Position numbers and translations under genes: made by a program
In this document: in pieces, positions 5,673 through 5,679 of the stretch
Position numbering within the stretch: position 1 is the stretch's first letter
Layout: the number at the start of each line of letters is the position of its first letter
Origin: Candidatus Aminicenantota bacterium
Lineage (GTDB): Bacteria; Acidobacteriota; Aminicenantia; Aminicenantales; Aminicenantaceae
Direction of reading: 5' to 3'
Length of the DNA stretch: 5,679 nucleotides
Assembly (NCBI GenBank): GCA_030620655.1
Contig: JAUXEH010000209.1
Coordinates: 1 to 5,679 of the forward strand
The notes under the pieces: model-generated
What the model was told of the DNA's origin: nothing
Seen by the model: the letters and a program-made list of their open reading frames with translations, nothing else
Databases searched by the model: none

Positions 5673-5679
5673 ATGCGAC
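5673..5679 (+). CDS. Possible start of a rightward gene, cut by the window edge
   Basis: ATG 5673 opens a frame Met-Arg before the sequence ends. GAGG (5662-5665) sits 7 nt upstream and a good -35/-10 pair lies just before it. Nothing of the product can be seen. The neighbouring GGTCTGACCCC motif makes a Y1-family transposase one possibility, but this is a guess. Confidence 0.35.

Noticed and set aside
1..5679. tRNA, rRNA, CRISPR array, phage or insertion-sequence genes
   Set aside because: No cloverleaf, regularly spaced repeat array, or transposase/integrase coding sequence was found; the only hint of a mobile element is the palindromic motif at the right edge.

Overview
The window reads as a stretch of chromosome from a moderately GC-rich Gram-negative bacterium. 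The evidence is a predicted outer-membrane beta-barrel protein ending in Phe, a signal-peptide lipoprotein, and clear Shine-Dalgarno sites. The mix (LiaF-like protein, LytS/LytTR two-component pair, DUF2490 barrel, secreted esterase-like lipoprotein) would suit Acidobacteriota, Aminicenantes-like lineages or the former Deltaproteobacteria. That placement is inference from gene content only.

Layout. (1) Bases 2-118 are the last 38 codons of a class III (PLP, GabT/ArgD-like) aminotransferase. (2) Bases 119-417 are non-coding and structured: a nested inverted repeat, three copies of a C[A/T]GACAAT octamer (two of them 21 bp apart), and a pair of competing hairpins ahead of the next gene. (3) Bases 418-2976 are a tight three-gene + strand operon: a four-helix LiaF-like membrane protein, a LytS/YehU-type membrane histidine kinase starting one base after it, and a LytTR response regulator starting at GTG 47 bp further on. 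(4) A 12-bp perfect stem fills the gap between this operon and the convergent minus-strand genes. (5) On the minus strand, an esterase-like alpha/beta-hydrolase lipoprotein (5431-3674) is followed 10 bp later by a DUF2490 outer-membrane barrel (3663-3004), probably one operon. (6) Bases 5432-5672 hold hairpins, two palindromes and a good sigma70-like promoter pointing right, towards a possible gene start at the edge.

How the parts may work together: the kinase and regulator form a two-component system, and the LiaF-like protein is the natural candidate for a membrane partner that senses envelope state or restrains the kinase, as LiaF does for LiaS in Bacillus. The GACAAT repeats upstream could be the regulator's own operator. 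The esterase/barrel pair is also an envelope module, but nothing in the sequence directly links it to the two-component system.

Most interesting items: the LiaF-like protein coupled to a LytTR system instead of LiaSR, the GACAAT direct repeats, the competing leader hairpins, the unusually long insert in the esterase between nucleophile and acid, and the palindrome abutting a promoter at the right edge. No strong evidence of a wholly new system was seen.
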